Source: Pseudomonas brassicacearum subsp. neoaurantiaca (GTDB taxonomy: Bacteria; Pseudomonadota; Gammaproteobacteria; Pseudomonadales; Pseudomonadaceae). Taken from it: a stretch of 64,000 bases of DNA. The stretch is from positions 55,640-119,639 of the forward strand of contig NZ_VDLV01000052.1 in the NCBI RefSeq assembly GCF_013608025.1, in the 5' to 3' direction. Positions 61,238 through 64,000 of the stretch are shown piece after piece (the first letter of the stretch is position 1; each line of letters opens with the position of its first letter). A program made the position numbers and the translations under genes. The notes under the pieces were generated by a model, which saw only the letters and a program-made list of their open reading frames with translations, did not search any database and was not told where the DNA came from.

Positions 61238-62557
61238 CTACAGGCCTACGCTCTGGCGCAGACCCGCGAGTGGCCGGCGCAACAGATACAACGCCAACGG
61301 CGCGCGATCGCCGAAGATTTTCGCCGTGCCCCGCAGGCCGATGCGCGGTGCCGTGGCATCGAAACGTGCGTCCAACCGATAGGCCAACTGCCCGGCGGCG
61401 GTGGGTTGCGCTTCGTAGGCCGAACGCTCAAGCCGGGCCAGGTGTCGCTGCAACGGATCGCTGTCGAGAAACAACGCCACTTGCGCGCCTGGCTCCAAGG
61501 CAATCGCGTCGCCCACCGCCAACTCGATGCGCAACTCGGCCTGGTTCGGATCGGCAATTTCCATCAGCCGCTCGCCGGTCTGCACCGGTTTTCCGAGCCA
61601 GCGCTCGGCATCGGCGAATACCGCGATGCCGTCACGTTCGGCGCGGACTTCGCTGCGCTTGAGCAACTCGATGGCGTAGTTGCGCTCGGCACGTTTTTGC
61701 TCGACGCGAGCCGCCAGCAGGTCGATTTTCGAGCTGGATTCAGCATCGGCAAACGAGCGCTGGGAGTTTGCCTTGAGTTCCGCCTCCGCCACACCCAATG
61801 CCCGCTCGGCCACATCGGCCTGGGCCTTGAGGGTGGTGCTTTCGAAACGCAGCAACAGATCGCCGTTCTTCACGGCCTGGTTAGGCTTGACCAGGAATTC
61901 GGCAATCACGCCATCCAATGGTGCCGCCACCACCTGCCCGCCCAGCGGCACCACTTCGGCCGGGGCCAACACGGATTGGCGCACCGGAATCAACAACCCC
62001 AGCAGCAACACCGCTACTAGCGCGACCTGGCGCTTGCGCGTCCAACGCAGGCGCCACGGCTTGCGCGGTTGCAGCGCCAGCCACGCATGGCTGTAGGTGT
62101 CGCCGAGTTGCGACAGCAACACTTGCTCCGGCGGAGTCCATGGCAGGTCGCGGGCGAACCACACGCCACCAAATACCTGGCCCTGATGATCGATCAAGGG
62201 CAACCAGAACACTTGCCCGGCCGACAGGCTTCGCCAATCCGCCTGGACCGATTCACTCACCTCGTCAGGGGCAATGACCCGCGCCTTGTCCAGCGATCCC
62301 TTCTTGAACAACTGCGCGATGGCCTGCTCGACAAACGCCACGAACGGCGCGTTCGGCTCGACTGCGCTGACGCCGGTCACGGCCTGCACTTTACCGGCGA
62401 TCAACAACGCGGCATGACGAAAACCGAACAGCGCCTGGCCGTCGTTGACCAGGCTGTAGCTCAATTGCTCCGGTGTACGCGCGGCCCGTGTCTGGCGCTC
62501 CAGATCGAGGAAGCGGGCGAACACCTGCTCGGTGCTGCCCGTCACTGGCGCGTTCAC
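61238..62557 (-). CDS. GAF-domain/HlyD-type membrane adaptor protein
   Basis: A 439-residue protein. The N-terminal cytoplasmic GAF-like region (about 10-155; LSYSLVNDGQALFGFRHAALLI, FWLPLIDHQGQVFGGVWFARDLPWTPPEQVLLSQL) precedes one membrane helix (about 176-196; QVALVAVLLLGLLIPVRQS). The periplasmic HlyD region has lipoyl halves and a coiled hairpin (VVAAPLDGVIAEFLVKPNQA, KNGDLLLRFESTTLKAQ). It overlaps the upstream adaptor gene by 4 bp and precedes the M50 fusion by 1 bp. The GAF head may sense a small ligand or act only structurally. Confidence 0.83.
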   Translation of the reverse strand: MNAPVTGSTEQVFARFLDLERQTRAARTPEQLSYSLVNDGQALFGFRHAALLIAGKVQAVTGVSAVEPNAPFVAFVEQAIAQLFKKGSLDKARVIAPDEVSESVQADWRSLSAGQVFWLPLIDHQGQVFGGVWFARDLPWTPPEQVLLSQLGDTYSHAWLALQPRKPWRLRWTRKRQVALVAVLLLGLLIPVRQSVLAPAEVVPLGGQVVAAPLDGVIAEFLVKPNQAVKNGDLLLRFESTTLKAQADVAERALGVAEAELKANSQRSFADAESSSKIDLLAARVEQKRAERNYAIELLKRSEVRAERDGIAVFADAERWLGKPVQTGERLMEIADPNQAELRIELAVGDAIALEPGAQVALFLDSDPLQRHLARLERSAYEAQPTAAGQLAYRLDARFDATAPRIGLRGTAKIFGDRAPLALYLLRRPLAGLRQSVGL

Positions 62558-63330
62558 TTCGACTCCGAGAAACGCGCCGTGCCGCTCATGCCAGACAACA
62601 GACCGCTGGCATCCGGCACGCTCGCCACCAGCAGCAGCGTCTGGCTGCCCTCGTCGATGCGTGCGCCCAGGCGCTTGACCGTCGCTTGCAACGGCTTGCC
62701 GGTTTCATCGGGAACGAAGCTGAACGACTGGCCGGGCTTGAGCTTGCCCATCCAGCGCGAGGGAACCAACAAATGGATTTCCAGCGTGCGATTGTCCACG
62801 ACGTCCAGCAACGGCGCGCCAGCCGCGACGCTCTCATAACGCTGGACCTTGCGCGCCACCACCTGCCCGTCGAACGGCGCGATGACGCTGCAGCGCTTGA
62901 CCTGCACTTGGTAAACCTGAGATTGCGCCTGGGCCTCGCTGAGCCGGGCCTCGGCCCGCGACACCTCGAAACGCCCGACGGATTTCAGCGCCGCGAGCTG
63001 CCGATTGTGGGCCAGTTCCTCACTGGCGCCCCGACTCGCCGCTTGGGCCGCATTGAGCTGGGCCTGATAGGCCGAGCAATCGAAACGCGCCAGGGTGTCG
63101 CCCTTCTTGAACGACTCGCCCTCGCTGAACGGCAACTCGACAATCCGCCCGGCCAGCTCACTGGCCAGCACCGCCTGATCCCGCGCCCGAAGCACTCCTC
63201 GCGCCTCGTTGCCCGACGCACTGGCCGAAACGTTGCTCTCCAGCAACGGATCGTCGGATGCCGGCGTCTGCGCCTGCACCCCGCACGTTATAAAGGTCAA
63301 TCCCACAACCCAACTGCATAAACGTCGCAT
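62554..63330 (-). CDS. HlyD/RND-type periplasmic adaptor, first gene of the M50 operon
   Basis: A 258-residue adaptor with an N-terminal signal segment (LCSWVVGLTFITCGVQAQ, cleavage near AQA or a weak lipobox FITCG). The lipoyl halves are AVLASELAGRIVELPFSEGE and CSVIAPFDGQVVARKVQRYE, with a short hairpin and a beta-barrel end. It heads the four-gene unit HlyD, GAF-HlyD, M50-HlyD, GNAT. Three adaptor-type proteins in one operon with no ABC ATPase or RND permease is unusual. Confidence 0.85.
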   Translation of the reverse strand: MRRLCSWVVGLTFITCGVQAQTPASDDPLLESNVSASASGNEARGVLRARDQAVLASELAGRIVELPFSEGESFKKGDTLARFDCSAYQAQLNAAQAASRGASEELAHNRQLAALKSVGRFEVSRAEARLSEAQAQSQVYQVQVKRCSVIAPFDGQVVARKVQRYESVAAGAPLLDVVDNRTLEIHLLVPSRWMGKLKPGQSFSFVPDETGKPLQATVKRLGARIDEGSQTLLLVASVPDASGLLSGMSGTARFSESK

Positions 63331-63431
63331 GACCGTTACTCCCTGACGGATGGTCGGAGTCTACGACAGCGGTGGGGGGCGTCAAGGGGAGTCGCCGAGT
63401 GAAGAAAGAATACTCTTGAAGAACACTCCTT

Positions 63432-64000
63432 GTGGCGAGGGGATTCATCCCCGCTGGACTGCGCAGCAGTCCCAAACCCTGGCGCCTCGGTGTGTCCGGC
63501 AGATCGCATTTGGAGAATGGGGGTCGCTGCGCAACCCAGCGGGAGCAAGCTCCCTCGCCACGGGTTGAGTAGCGTCAGCGCTGATTGTGTTGACCTCACT
63601 GCCTGGTTTCTGGGGTTGAGAACAGCCCCTGAGCCGAACATATTTCCCGTGGCGAGGGAGCTTGCTCCCGCTGGACGGCGCAGGAGTCCCAAACCCTGAC
63701 GCCTCGGTGTGTCAGGCAGACCGCATTGAGATTGCTTGGGGTTGCTGCGCAACCCAGCGGGGATGAATCCCCTCGCCACAGGTTGAGTAGCGTCAGCGCT
63801 GATTGTGTTGACCTCACTGCCTGGTTTCTGGGGTTGAGAGCAGCCCCTGAGCTGAACGTATTCCCGTGGCGAGGGAGCTTGCTCCCGCTGGACTGCGCAG
63901 CAGTCCCACACCCTGACGCCTCGGCGTGTCAGGCAGACCGCATTGAGATTGCTTGGGGTCGCTGCGCAACCCAGCGGGAGCAAGCTCCCTCGCCACAGGT
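63432..64000. repeat. 217-bp tandem repeat containing mosaic REP hairpins (runs off window)
   Basis: Three copies start at 63432, 63649 and 63866, exactly 217 bp apart, the third cut by the window end. Each unit has a REP left arm, the spacer GCGCCTCGG...GGCAGA, a REP right arm, and a shared 70-bp tail (TTGAGTAGCGTCAGCGCTGA onward). The arms mix two core variants (GGGATTCATCCC and GGGAGCTTGCTCCC): copy 1 is mixed one way and copy 2 the other. The gap 63331-63431 before it carries no gene. Confidence 0.9.

Noticed and set aside
63432..64000. CRISPR-like array at the right end
   Set aside because: Units are 217 bp with internal inverted REP arms and near-identical spacers, with no cas genes; this is a REP tandem repeat.

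Overview
The window is chromosomal DNA of a Pseudomonas, most likely of the P. fluorescens complex. The evidence is high GC, the block order serA / D-2-hydroxyglutarate dehydrogenase / FAH-family hydrolase ... rpiA / ilvA ... HAD phosphatase / rppH / ptsP ... tauE-like / lgt / thyA (the order I recall from P. aeruginosa PA0316-PA0342), and abundant intergenic REP-type inverted pairs of two families (core GAGGGAGCTTGCTCCCGC and core GGGAGCGAGCTTGCTCGCGA). No rRNA, tRNA, CRISPR array, transposase or prophage module was recognised.

Layout. 1-646: end of an unrecognised gene. 833-7426: an organosulfur cluster with a tiny leader ORF, two SfnB-type flavoproteins, an FMN monooxygenase of the NtaA/DszA type and a MetQ/MetN/MetI-type importer. 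7497-9450: methyltransferase, short binding protein, DUF4399 protein. 9633-13167: serA divergent from a D2HGDH/FAH-hydrolase pair. 13390-20184: two SdiA-regulated-domain paralogues, rpiA, ilvA and a membrane-protein trio. 20225-27562: conserved core (HAD phosphatase, rppH, ptsP, NRDE protein, TauE/SafE, lgt, thyA). 27699-30451: cadR/cadA with a MerR-type promoter. 30650-35858: a TriABC-like RND pump with two adaptors. 36082-37242: AAA ATPase. 37388-43493: second sulfur region with a cysteine-type ABC importer, a 31-codon ORF, an orphan MetQ, a divergent sigma54-activator-like AAA+ protein and an RBBP9-type hydrolase.

The accessory stretch 43708-63330 is the most interesting part. On the minus strand lie a sulfotransferase, a roughly 2,100-residue surface protein (LEPR-type N-terminus, DUF4347, Gly-rich beta-helix-like region, 13 Ig-like repeats), a TolC-type lipoprotein, an Asp/Asn-hydroxylase-like protein whose C-terminus looks like a Nif11 RiPP-leader domain, a second sulfotransferase-like protein and a DUF2789 protein. 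About 9 kb away on the same strand lie a HlyD adaptor, a GAF-TM-HlyD protein, a fusion of PqqD-like domain, M50 zinc protease and HlyD, and a GNAT. Between the two blocks sit a tail-collar (microcystin-dependent type) protein with a small partner, and a T6SS PAAR effector/immunity cassette bordered by REP elements. I read the two blocks as one export and modification system for the giant surface protein, without an ABC ATPase. That link is inference from domain content and strand.

Candidate sulfur regulation: a short motif, AAGGnATAA, recurs upstream of the sfnB cluster, the cysteine importer, the orphan metQ and the hydrolase/activator pair. The window ends in a 217-bp tandem repeat made of mosaic REP hairpins.
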